Below are positions 7,942-15,977 of a DNA stretch of 64,000 bases, piece after piece. Each line of letters starts with the position of its first letter. Position 1 is the stretch's first letter. A program made the position numbers and the translations under genes. The stretch is from JAGQYP01 sp041392305 (GTDB taxonomy: Bacteria > Bacteroidota > Bacteroidia > Flavobacteriales_D > Crocinitomicaceae). Where the stretch lies: assembly GCA_041392305.1 (NCBI GenBank), contig JAWKMJ010000014.1, forward strand, positions 47,966 to 111,965. Reading direction: 5' to 3'. The notes under the pieces were generated by a model. That model had not been told where the DNA came from and ran no database searches. It was given only the letters and a program-made list of their open reading frames with translations.

Positions 7942-9360
7942 ATGAAAAGAACCAAAATAGTTGCCACATTAGGACCTGCATCAAGCTCAAAGGACGTCCT
8001 AAAGGGAATGATTTTAGCAGGAGTCAACATCTTTCGTTTAAATTTCTCACACGGAGCCCATGAAGAACATGAGAGAGTTATCCGAATTATCGAGGAATTG
8101 AATGAAGAAATGAATACACATGTGGGTATTCTTGCTGATTTACAGGGGCCTAAAATTAGGATTGGAGAAGTAGAAAACAATGGTATTGAGCTTCAATCGG
8201 GAGATGAAATTACGATCACAACAGATAAAGTTATAGGGACAAAGGAGAAACTGTATTTGAATTACGAATCCTTTCCTGAAGACGTACAGGTTGGTGAAAC
8301 CATCTTATTGGATGATGGAAAGCTAACTTTTGAAATTATTGCAACAGACCGTAAAAAGGAAGTAAAGTGCAAAGTGGTTTATGGCGGGATACTCTCGTCA
8401 AAGAAAGGCGTGAATTTACCTAATACGAAAATCAGTTTGCCTTGTTTAACAGAAAAAGATCTCAAGGATCTAAACTTTGCTTTAAAACTGGATGTGGATT
8501 GGATTGGATTATCGTTTGTCCGATCAGCAAGAGATATTATTGAATTGAAGCATTTGATCTTTAATTCCAAGAAAAAGGCGAAAGTCATTGCTAAAATTGA
8601 AAAACCTGAGGCGGTTGCGGATATTGATGATATTATGAAGGAAACGGATGCAATTATGGTAGCCCGAGGAGACCTTGGTGTTGAGATTCCATTGGAAGAA
8701 GTTCCTCTAGTCCAAAAAATGTTGATCAACAAAGCACTGTTGAACGCGAAACCCATTATTGTGGCCACTCAAATGATGGAGAGTATGATTACCAATAACA
8801 CTCCGACTAGAGCTGAAGTTAATGATGTTGCTAATGCAGTCCTAGATGGCACAGATGCAGTAATGCTTTCTGGTGAAACCTCAGTGGGTCAGCATCCTGT
8901 AAAAGTGATTGAAACGATGTCAAAAATCGTAATGGAGATAGAAAAGTCTGAAAACATTTATCATAAGGAAGAAATTCCAGAAAAAAATCAGGAACGATTT
9001 ATCACAGACTCTATTTGCTTTAATGCCGTTAGATTAAGTCAGCGTGTGGAAGCCAAAGGCATTGTAACCATGACACATTCTGGATATACAGCTTATAAAG
9101 TTTCTTCGCAAAGACCAAAAGGCAAGATTTTTGTGTTTACTGGAAATAGGGAAATATTAACCCAGTTAAATTTGGTATGGGGAGTAAATGGATATTTTTA
9201 TGATAAAATGGTGAGTACTGATCATACCATTGAAGACATCAAATATTTGTTAAAGAAAGAAGGACTTTTGGAAGCAGGCGATTTAGTGATTAATATTGCA
9301 TCCATGCCGATCGAGAAGATGGGTAAGTCGAATATGTTGAAATTAAGTACAATTGAATAA
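7942..9360 (+). CDS. pyk: Pyruvate kinase
   Basis: This 472-residue glycolytic enzyme converts phosphoenolpyruvate and ADP to pyruvate and ATP. N-terminal KRTKIVATLGPASSS and FRLNFSHG are standard. The active-site lysine lies in AKVIAKIEKPEAV, followed by MVARGDLGVEIP and the MMESMI/PTRAEVNDVANAVLDGTDAVMLSGET block. The length is typical for the short form without an extra C-terminal domain. It is tightly spaced after the IPExxxVDY gene, and its stop lies 10 bases before the next ATG. Confidence 0.97.
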   Translation: MKRTKIVATLGPASSSKDVLKGMILAGVNIFRLNFSHGAHEEHERVIRIIEELNEEMNTHVGILADLQGPKIRIGEVENNGIELQSGDEITITTDKVIGTKEKLYLNYESFPEDVQVGETILLDDGKLTFEIIATDRKKEVKCKVVYGGILSSKKGVNLPNTKISLPCLTEKDLKDLNFALKLDVDWIGLSFVRSARDIIELKHLIFNSKKKAKVIAKIEKPEAVADIDDIMKETDAIMVARGDLGVEIPLEEVPLVQKMLINKALLNAKPIIVATQMMESMITNNTPTRAEVNDVANAVLDGTDAVMLSGETSVGQHPVKVIETMSKIVMEIEKSENIYHKEEIPEKNQERFITDSICFNAVRLSQRVEAKGIVTMTHSGYTAYKVSSQRPKGKIFVFTGNREILTQLNLVWGVNGYFYDKMVSTDHTIEDIKYLLKKEGLLEAGDLVINIASMPIEKMGKSNMLKLSTIE

Positions 9361-9370
9361 AAAAAGCAAG

Positions 9371-10042
9371 ATGAAAATGATGAAAGGATTGGCAATAATT
9401 GCGGTTTTTGTAACTGCTACTGCCTTTGTTGTGAAGCCAGCAAGTGGACCGGTTTCTGAGTATTATGTAGAATATGATGTTACGTTTGATTCCGATGATC
9501 CTCAGATGGAGCAAGCGATGCCTTTTTTGGCGGGTTCGGTAATGAAAATATTTAAAAACAGTAAGTTCACTAAAACAGTATTCAAAACCGGAACAGTATC
9601 TACACAAACTACAACGATCGACAATAAAACAAAAAAGGGAATTGCTGTAACAGAAAGCATGATGGGGAATTTTTATACCATGCTTGATGGAGAAGAAGAT
9701 GACAAAGATCCTGAAGTAGAGATCGAAAAGACAAGCGAGACGAAGGATATTTTGGGATTTAATTGCACAAAATACATTGTTTCTGGCGGTGCAGGAGGAG
9801 AGATTGAAGTCTGGTCGACTACGGAAATTGAAGGTGAATTTGTTTCAAAATGGGTTCCAAAATCAGGAAAGATGGAAGGATTTCCCTTACAAATAACTGT
9901 TGAAATGGAGCAAATGTCAATTTCTATGACGGCAAAAGATTACAAAAGTGAAATTCCAAAAAGTGAAGAATTTTCATTGAAGCCACCAAAAGGATACGAC
10001 GAGAAAAGTGCTGAAGACATCCAGAAAATGGGAGGAATGTAA
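9371..10042 (+). CDS. DUF4412-like secreted protein
   Basis: The product has 223 residues with an N-terminal signal or anchor (AIIAVFVTATAFVV). The mature part is acidic and Met-rich and ends in KMGGM. It shows the pattern of DUF4412 proteins: a calculation-like beta domain with DILGFNCTKYIV followed by EVWSTTEI and a late FSLKPPKGYD. The function of the family is not known, and a periplasmic or surface location is expected. ATG 9371 is chosen; the upstream TTG at 9353 overlaps the pyk stop and would add only charged residues. It closes the pyk operon ahead of a strong terminator. Confidence 0.75.
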   Translation: MKMMKGLAIIAVFVTATAFVVKPASGPVSEYYVEYDVTFDSDDPQMEQAMPFLAGSVMKIFKNSKFTKTVFKTGTVSTQTTTIDNKTKKGIAVTESMMGNFYTMLDGEEDDKDPEVEIEKTSETKDILGFNCTKYIVSGGAGGEIEVWSTTEIEGEFVSKWVPKSGKMEGFPLQITVEMEQMSISMTAKDYKSEIPKSEEFSLKPPKGYDEKSAEDIQKMGGM

Positions 10043-10106
10043 GACAGAATGAGAATGAGAGCGAAGAATGAGGCTTTAAATGGTCTCGTTTTAGTAAAAG
10101 ATAGTG

Positions 10107-10136
10107 AAAGCGGACTCAAATGGGTTCGCTTTTTTT
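10107..10136 (+). terminator. Intrinsic terminator after the pyk operon
   Basis: An 11-bp stem (AAAGCGGACTC / GGGTTCGCTTT, two G-T pairs) with loop AAAT is followed by a run of T's. Confidence 0.85.
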
Positions 10137-10216
10137 ATTCAATTTATTCAAAGAAAATTAGACCTAGATGAAGTCATAAAATCCTAAGATCATAATGTCA
10201 TAAGGTCAAGTCAAAA

Positions 10217-10696
10217 TCACTTTAACAAAATCAACTTCTGACCTTTATCTACGGTGTCTCCTTTAGAAACCAGTATTTCCTTTATTTCAGCATCTCCTTC
10301 TATCTTGATACCATTTTCCATTTTCATGGCTTCAAGAATTAGGACGGCTTCACCTTGAGATACATTTTGACCTTCAGCGACCAAAACATCAATTATTTTA
10401 CCTGGCATAGGTGCTACAATTTCTGAAGCTTGCATGCCTTCTACGGCCTTGATACCCATTTGATCTAATTTGTGTTCCAGATCCGTCTTTACTTCGAAAT
10501 CAATGAGAAAGTTGTTGACATATACCTTTTTTGTTTTGTTTTCGGTCTCTACAACTTCTACCATATATTCCTTACCATTGATCATTAATTTATCTGAAGA
10601 AGATTTTCCCAAATCAATTTCCTGCCCATTGACAACCAATGTTTTCGCATCTTTTCGGTGGATGGTAAAGTTTTGATCTTTATGTTGGATATGCAT
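10217..10696 (-). CDS. Biotin/lipoyl-attachment (biotin carboxyl carrier) protein
   Basis: The product has 159 residues. The C-terminal 75 residues form a biotinyl domain: VAPMPGKIIDVLV, then the biotinylation motif EAMKMEN, then GDTVDKGQKLILL. The N-terminal half is a beta-rich linker or oligomer domain, as in carrier subunits of acyl-CoA carboxylases. ATG 10696 is preferred over an in-frame TTG at 10717 because a TAAATTTG -7 box covers that TTG. No biotin carboxylase gene is next to it; a matching carboxyltransferase subunit is encoded at 35106-36650, so the complex would be assembled from unlinked genes. Confidence 0.9.
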   Translation of the reverse strand: MHIQHKDQNFTIHRKDAKTLVVNGQEIDLGKSSSDKLMINGKEYMVEVVETENKTKKVYVNNFLIDFEVKTDLEHKLDQMGIKAVEGMQASEIVAPMPGKIIDVLVAEGQNVSQGEAVLILEAMKMENGIKIEGDAEIKEILVSKGDTVDKGQKLILLK

Positions 10697-10714
10697 ACAC
10701 GCTCTATTTAAAGA

Positions 10715-10722
10715 CAAATTTA
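10715..10722 (-). promoter_or_regulatory. -7 element for the biotin carrier gene (TAAATTTG)
   Basis: A perfect TAnnTTTG match on the minus strand lies 18 bases before the ATG. No clear -33 box was found. Confidence 0.45.
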
Positions 10723-10756
10723 GGAGAATTATTTCAAATTTAGAATTCTTGAAAAA

Positions 10757-10843
10757 TTACCCGTTATAGAAGAAATAAATATTCTTGCCCTCTTTGGCAC
10801 AAGAGAAAAGAAAGAGCAAAAAGATGATTATCAGGTTTTTCAT
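10757..10843 (-). CDS. Tiny 28-residue putative lipoprotein
   Basis: A short frame of 29 codons encodes a basic start, a Leu/Ile/Phe core and a lipobox LFSC, leaving only 13 residues after the cysteine (AKEGKNIYFFYNG). This is the shape of a minimal lipoprotein. Directly before it is a TATCTTTG -7 box four bases from the ATG. It is upstream of the biotin carrier gene on the same strand, 60 bases from that ATG. The function is unknown. Chance occurrence of such a frame in AT-rich DNA is possible, but the lipobox plus promoter make it worth listing. Confidence 0.4.
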   Translation of the reverse strand: MKNLIIIFLLFLFSCAKEGKNIYFFYNG

Positions 10844-10847
10844 GATC

Positions 10848-10855
10848 CAAAGATA
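10848..10855 (-). promoter_or_regulatory. -7 element before the 28-residue lipoprotein (TATCTTTG)
   Basis: A perfect TAnnTTTG match on the minus strand ends four bases before ATG 10843, again predicting a leaderless or near-leaderless transcript. The remaining gap 10856-11070 holds no gene that I can support. Confidence 0.4.
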
Positions 10856-11070
10856 GTAAACTATAATTGGAGATGTTTGCGGGTTTGCACAAGGAATGAA
10901 TTTAGTAGTTGATGGGTAAAATCAAGCTGAACTTCACTGCTTTTTTACAGTTATGCTAGCACTAATAATTAGGTCAATCCGAGTGAGATGCCTGAATCAG
11001 CTAACTAATATTATTAATATTTGGCGGCTCTTTTCTTAATCAAAACCTCAATTTCCTCATCCCTTGAAAC

Positions 11071-11098
11071 AAAAAAGTGAGACCACATAGCCTCACTT
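11071..11098 (-). terminator. Intrinsic terminator of the 11-15.7 kb operon
   Basis: On the minus strand a 7-bp stem AAGTGAG / CTCACTT with a 10-base loop is followed by six T's. It lies about 50 bases after the stop of the lipoprotein gene at 11146. Confidence 0.75.
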
Positions 11099-11145
11099 CT
11101 TCATTAACGATATTCTGATTGTGGTCAACCAAAAAAGTTAATTTC

Positions 11146-11787
11146 TTAATAATTCATTGTTACAGTCACGCTGTCCCCTGGATTGAGGAAAAAAGTTGTG
11201 TCATAGAATGTAGTAACCCCGTTCTTTGTAGCATTCCATTCATATCGATAATCACCATAAGGTACGTCTACAAAACCGGTAGTGATATTTATACATCCTA
11301 ATTGATAGTTTGAAAATGATCTGTCCCCATTAAGCCATACCCCATTATAGTATATACTGTCATCAGTATTAAAGCAGTTTATATTGTGAATATCTAAACT
11401 AATACTTGCACAATGAGCATACTCAAATACCACTTCTTGATTTTCAAAATTTCCCCCAAGGAACAGATGTTGTGATATTTCATTAAAAAAACAATATCCT
11501 TCAGAACTATTAGGTGGGTTAGCATAAATTCGGTACGAATAATTCGTATTAAACCTCTCAGTAATAACTAGCTCGCCATTGGAGTCAGTATATCCTTCGA
11601 AAAAATCATTATAGACACCACTCCCGCCTACTGAAGCATTCGTTTCTTCAACAATCCAAACGTGAGTATTAGCTATACCATTAGAAGTCACTTTATCCTT
11701 TATTTTCACAGAAACCGATATTTCCTTTTTACATGAAGAAAGTACCCAAATAAGAGCAATTAATATTAAACCATAGTTATTTCTCAT
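11146..11787 (-). CDS. Lipoprotein of unknown function
   Basis: The product has 213 residues with a lipoprotein signal and lipobox LSSC followed by KKE. The mature part begins with a carboxypeptidase-regulatory-like beta segment (VSVKIKDKVTSNGIANTHVWI, then YTDSNGELVITERF) and continues with Cys-containing beta strands and a final LNPGDSVTVTMNY. It is most likely exposed on the outer membrane. The start overlaps the stop of the T9SS hydrolase gene by four bases (ATGA), so the two are translationally coupled. I do not recognise a specific family. Confidence 0.8.
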   Translation of the reverse strand: MRNNYGLILIALIWVLSSCKKEISVSVKIKDKVTSNGIANTHVWIVEETNASVGGSGVYNDFFEGYTDSNGELVITERFNTNYSYRIYANPPNSSEGYCFFNEISQHLFLGGNFENQEVVFEYAHCASISLDIHNINCFNTDDSIYYNGVWLNGDRSFSNYQLGCINITTGFVDVPYGDYRYEWNATKNGVTTFYDTTFFLNPGDSVTVTMNY

Positions 11788-14663
11788 TCTAAAACAATTT
11801 TCTTAGTTCGCACCTTCCCCTGTACAATACAATGTACAAAATAAATCCCTCCTTTCAAATTTGTATTGACACTGTGTATTCTTCCTGAATTATTAGACGT
11901 ATAAACTAATTTGCCTAAAAGGTCTCTAACTTCAATTATAATGTCCTTAAACCCTTGGTCTAATTCAATAGTAAACTCACCTTTCGAAGGATTTGGAAAA
12001 ACCTTCATATTTGAAAATTCTGAGGAATGATTTATAGTTGCTTCATTTGACCCATGAAAGTCATTATGGTAATCTTCTAGATTATCTGACCTCCCACCCT
12101 CATTATCTGCTATTGTGGATCGTTGAATATTGCACCCGTCCCAATATACATAAGCATGCCAATATGCTCCACTTTCAACATGAAATCCATTCCCAATATA
12201 CACTTCTTTCCCAGCATGTGTGGTAATGTCCCCAGATTCTTTTATTCCAAATTCATTGTAGTTAGTTTTATCTGTTACGTTTGATCCTATTTTTATGGTA
12301 TCTTTTGCTTTATACCATGCTTTGTATCTATAATTTGGAATTGAAACAGTATGATTTTCACCAATAACTTTGTTTTGTAATTCAACATTATTCCCTTCAA
12401 TCTCTCTGATAATAAAATTTCTAATTGAATCCATAAAATGATCATTTCCAGGAAGAGATGTCTCTTCAATTTTTATATGTTCGTACGTCTGTTGATCCGC
12501 ATACACAGCCTCATATGGTGTGATTTCGAAATGATTCGATGGATTCCCTAAATGAGGATAACCGAAATATTCATTTTGAACCCCAAATTGTTCTTCTGCT
12601 TTCGATTTAAACATCATTCTATAATTATGAAGATTAAATGAAAGTTGATTATTTGACCATATATTAGGATTAATTCCTAATGCCGAAACAATCGGCATAA
12701 ATGACACATTATTATGATAATATTTATGATTTCCTAGACCGAAACTCTGTAATTGTAAAATTGGAATAGGTGAAATTGGGACAATCCCATTCCCCCATTT
12801 GTCATAAAATTCATTCTTATATCCCCCCTGTGCTTGATCAAATTCTGGTAGAAATCTTGTTTTGTACCTTCTCTGAGTTATAATTGGAATCAAAAGAGCT
12901 ACCATTCTTATATCCTTCCGATAAAAATTATTTGCAGAATAGTCATACTTACTTGAATACAAATCTCTCTCTCTCACCACCCACCCGAACCAAGTGGGGT
13001 TAGTAGCAAATTTATGAAAAACATGATGTCCAGGATTTAGCTGGTATTCATTAGTATAGTTGACATCAAACCTTCCTGTTGAGATAGAAACATTTCTAGA
13101 AAACGAAGGCAGATTAAATCGCATATCATTAGGACCAGTATTCGTATATGCATGTACAAAAGAATTATCTAATTCATTCTGTAAATCAACTCTTTCCGTT
13201 GTAGGACTGGGATGAATCGTAAATTCATTTGTTCCAGTACTTTGAATATTACTTGATGCGATATTATTTATTAACATACTTTTTGATGCTGGATCAGTCA
13301 ACGCATCATAAGATAATGCAGCCCATAAATTCCACGTTCTATCCATTTCATAATAAACAGATTGAGCCATATAGGGAACACTCGCCCCATGAGTTGGTGA
13401 GTCAAAAGGAATGTACAATCTAGTATGATGATGTTCTCCTCCATTATCCATATGATCCTTTTCCATATACATAAGTGCATACCTTGCATGTTGTCCTCCT
13501 GCACTAAAACCAATAAGTACGTTTTCCCAGTCTTCATTTGGAAAGTTATATTTCTTCAATTGATTGATACTTTTTATAAAGAAAGACAACTCAACACCAT
13601 TCTCTTTAATAGACCTATTGCCTGGTTTCTGTTTGATGAAAATAACATCATATCCCAAATCAGTTAAATCATCAAATAACCCTCTGATATTAAACTGATC
13701 ATAATATTTATCCATTGAAACAGATTGAAGTAATGGTCTATATGGAGGAACAAAAATTACAGGCCTTCTTATTTTACCTCCATTTCCACAACCATATTTA
13801 ATACCAACTCTATATTTTAAGTCAGTATCAGCATTAAAGTCTTGAGTGTACTTTTCATCCCATCTGTCTTGTGCTCTATTGCCTCCGCTCTTAGCCGTTG
13901 AATTGACTGTCTTTGTAATATACATTCTAATCAAATCAGTTTTAAGTTCTCCATCTTGATAAAAACTAATTCGAACTACAGCCTTAGCAGAGTCTATATT
14001 CCTAGAAAAGTAGACATCAGAACCCGAAGACAATTCTTCAAAGCCGTTCCCTACATCGATCTCGATATTGTTTAAAACTATATCATCGGAAGTGGATATA
14101 AATTTCGGATCATATACAATTTTCCCTTCAGGATACCCACTATCATCGTACAATTCTAAAATTGCACAACTTTTAAACAAACCGGTATTTATTAGATTTG
14201 ATAGTGTTGAATTAGCCACCAATTGACCGTCCATCACACTAAAATTATCCGAATTAAAATCTGAAGAATCGATGTACGACAAATTATGGTATAGAAGCGC
14301 AAAAGGAACCTCATATTCATCAGAGTTTAGTTCTGATTGATAATAAAATTCATTTATCTTCTCAATTAATTCCCTAGAGTTGAACATTTTACTCGAATCA
14401 AGATAAGATAAAGAAATACTAGGATAAACATCAAAGAATGTGTAAGCAGTGTGTACCTGAGAATAATCTCCATACATTTGATCAAGAATTATCTCGCTTT
14501 CAGTCAAGGACCTATTCAACAATGATCCATTCCAGCCAGTTGTATCTAATCTCCCAAAAATTGTATCTGCGATTGCCTTAGGATTTGACAATCTCAAAGT
14601 GTCATTTTGTCCAAATGTGAAGAAAGCCAATAACGATGTTGAAATAAAAAAAACTAGTCTCAT
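11784..14663 (-). CDS. Secreted alpha/beta-hydrolase-like protein with T9SS type A sorting domain
   Basis: The product has 959 residues. After a signal peptide (ending FTFGQ) and about 270 residues of unknown fold, a hydrolase-like domain follows: RPVIFVPPYRP, LGYDVIFIKQKPG, and the nucleophile elbow GFSAGGQHARYALMYM with Ser near residue 385. YIPFDSPTHGASVPYM then resembles lipases. Near 840-870 is a 3-coathanger-like segment (IGNGFHVESGAYWHAYV). The last 75 residues are a T9SS type A sorting domain (VFPNPSKGEF to KGGIYFVHC). It is probably exported and attached or released at the surface. The substrate is unknown. It is the middle gene of a three-gene operon. Confidence 0.85.
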   Translation of the reverse strand: MRLVFFISTSLLAFFTFGQNDTLRLSNPKAIADTIFGRLDTTGWNGSLLNRSLTESEIILDQMYGDYSQVHTAYTFFDVYPSISLSYLDSSKMFNSRELIEKINEFYYQSELNSDEYEVPFALLYHNLSYIDSSDFNSDNFSVMDGQLVANSTLSNLINTGLFKSCAILELYDDSGYPEGKIVYDPKFISTSDDIVLNNIEIDVGNGFEELSSGSDVYFSRNIDSAKAVVRISFYQDGELKTDLIRMYITKTVNSTAKSGGNRAQDRWDEKYTQDFNADTDLKYRVGIKYGCGNGGKIRRPVIFVPPYRPLLQSVSMDKYYDQFNIRGLFDDLTDLGYDVIFIKQKPGNRSIKENGVELSFFIKSINQLKKYNFPNEDWENVLIGFSAGGQHARYALMYMEKDHMDNGGEHHHTRLYIPFDSPTHGASVPYMAQSVYYEMDRTWNLWAALSYDALTDPASKSMLINNIASSNIQSTGTNEFTIHPSPTTERVDLQNELDNSFVHAYTNTGPNDMRFNLPSFSRNVSISTGRFDVNYTNEYQLNPGHHVFHKFATNPTWFGWVVRERDLYSSKYDYSANNFYRKDIRMVALLIPIITQRRYKTRFLPEFDQAQGGYKNEFYDKWGNGIVPISPIPILQLQSFGLGNHKYYHNNVSFMPIVSALGINPNIWSNNQLSFNLHNYRMMFKSKAEEQFGVQNEYFGYPHLGNPSNHFEITPYEAVYADQQTYEHIKIEETSLPGNDHFMDSIRNFIIREIEGNNVELQNKVIGENHTVSIPNYRYKAWYKAKDTIKIGSNVTDKTNYNEFGIKESGDITTHAGKEVYIGNGFHVESGAYWHAYVYWDGCNIQRSTIADNEGGRSDNLEDYHNDFHGSNEATINHSSEFSNMKVFPNPSKGEFTIELDQGFKDIIIEVRDLLGKLVYTSNNSGRIHSVNTNLKGGIYFVHCIVQGKVRTKKIVLE

Positions 14664-14665
14664 AA

Positions 14666-15664
14666 TTATTGCTTTAATTCAGCCATCTTTGCCTCAAGCC
14701 TTTTTACTTTCTTCTCTAGTTCGATCATGTAAAGAGTCATTTCTTCCATTTTCTCCATCAACATCTTATTGGTTTCTCCTAGATTTAAGCCTTCTTTTTC
14801 AATTTCTTCAGCACTTTTCACATTGGGAAGATGTCCGTTTTCTTCGATGTATTTCTCTACTTCAGAAAGAGGCATTAAAACATAGTCTTCTTTAAAAACA
14901 TAATCCGGCCAATTGTCTAGATTTACTTTGATCTCTCTGCCAAAGACCAATCCATCTCCTCCTACTTGAAATAGGACATGATTCCCATTTCCATTATCGT
15001 AATCTGGATTTTCAATCACAAGCATTCGATCTGTATTCGTTGCTCCAAAACCAATTACATGTAAATAACCTTGAGGGTCATCTGTATTGATTCCCACTTT
15101 TGCATTTCTTTCACAATTCCAAATCCCTGTAGATACAATATCCGGATTGATAGAATGCCAGGTAGGAGAAACTGGTATGACATTTCCATAAGGGTCTTGC
15201 AAACATTCCTTGCCTGCATTGGCAATATCTAAAATCAAACGAGCAAAGGAAGTCCTGTCTTTTGGAAAGGTTCTCCCATCTTCATCCAAAAACATGATTC
15301 CATAGTCCTGAATGGAATCTGCATACCCTTCCATGATGATGTCGCCATCTATATGCGCATCTTCCTTTACAATCAGGTCTTTCTTTGTTTTTAATTTCTT
15401 TTCAAAAATACCTTTTCCATCCACTCTTAAATCTTGTTTGATTTTGGCATCCCTTTCAACCACCATACTATCTCCAATGGTAATAGAGGAATCAATTGCT
15501 ACACTTCCTTTTAAATTAGATTTTCCTACCACTTCAAGTGGAGTGGCCGGATTGGTAGTTCCCACACCTACATTTCCAGTGGTGTTAAGGGTGTTTTGTT
15601 GAGTTTGACCCAAAGCAAAATAGCTTACAATAGTACATGCAGTTGCAAATAGAATTTTTTTCAT
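14666..15664 (-). CDS. Tail-fibre-like secreted protein with coiled-coil C-terminus
   Basis: The product has 332 residues with a signal peptide ending ALGQ. A GVGTTNPATPLEVVG segment is followed by a repetitive beta shaft (KLKTKKDLIVKEDAHIDGDI) as in phage tail fibres. The C-terminus has a conserved Bacteroidota tail: KEDYVLMPLSEVEKYIEENG, then GHLPNVKSAEEIEKEG and a coiled coil ending in KRLEAKMAELKQ. Such proteins probably form trimers at the cell surface; their role is unknown. It lies two bases upstream of the T9SS hydrolase gene, so the two are expected to be produced together. No T9SS sorting domain is present. Confidence 0.8.
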   Translation of the reverse strand: MKKILFATACTIVSYFALGQTQQNTLNTTGNVGVGTTNPATPLEVVGKSNLKGSVAIDSSITIGDSMVVERDAKIKQDLRVDGKGIFEKKLKTKKDLIVKEDAHIDGDIIMEGYADSIQDYGIMFLDEDGRTFPKDRTSFARLILDIANAGKECLQDPYGNVIPVSPTWHSINPDIVSTGIWNCERNAKVGINTDDPQGYLHVIGFGATNTDRMLVIENPDYDNGNGNHVLFQVGGDGLVFGREIKVNLDNWPDYVFKEDYVLMPLSEVEKYIEENGHLPNVKSAEEIEKEGLNLGETNKMLMEKMEEMTLYMIELEKKVKRLEAKMAELKQ

Positions 15665-15977
15665 GTTATAAATTTTACACTATCGTAAAATGCTCAAGAA
15701 AGAAACTTAAAATAAAAGGATAGATTCAAGTTTTCGTAGGCGCATTATATTGATAGTCAGTTTGATTGACCCCAAATTGCAAAAAAAAAAATGGATTAAT
15801 CCAAAATTTTTTAATGGAAACTTTTGAACAATTGACCAAAAAAGAGAAAAATCAGGTTTTGTAATTTCCTTTAAACCTGAATTCTAAAAACTAATCTAGG
15901 AATGTCACCGTTTAAAAAATAATAATTCGAAGTGTCACATCTTTTTGGTTTATTTGCTTTCTAAACTTAGGCGTAAT
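15665..15977. other. Divergent intergenic region
   Basis: This 313-base AT-rich gap separates the tail-fibre-like gene from the aminopeptidase gene. It holds an A-run near 15780 and no ORF, RNA gene or convincing promoter that I can name. A one-mismatch -7 box (TTTATTTG at 15949-15956) precedes ATG 15978. Confidence 0.6.

Noticed and set aside
11119..11301. Plus-strand frame of 60 codons
   Set aside because: Antisense to the lipoprotein gene 11146-11787, which has a signal peptide and lies in an operon.
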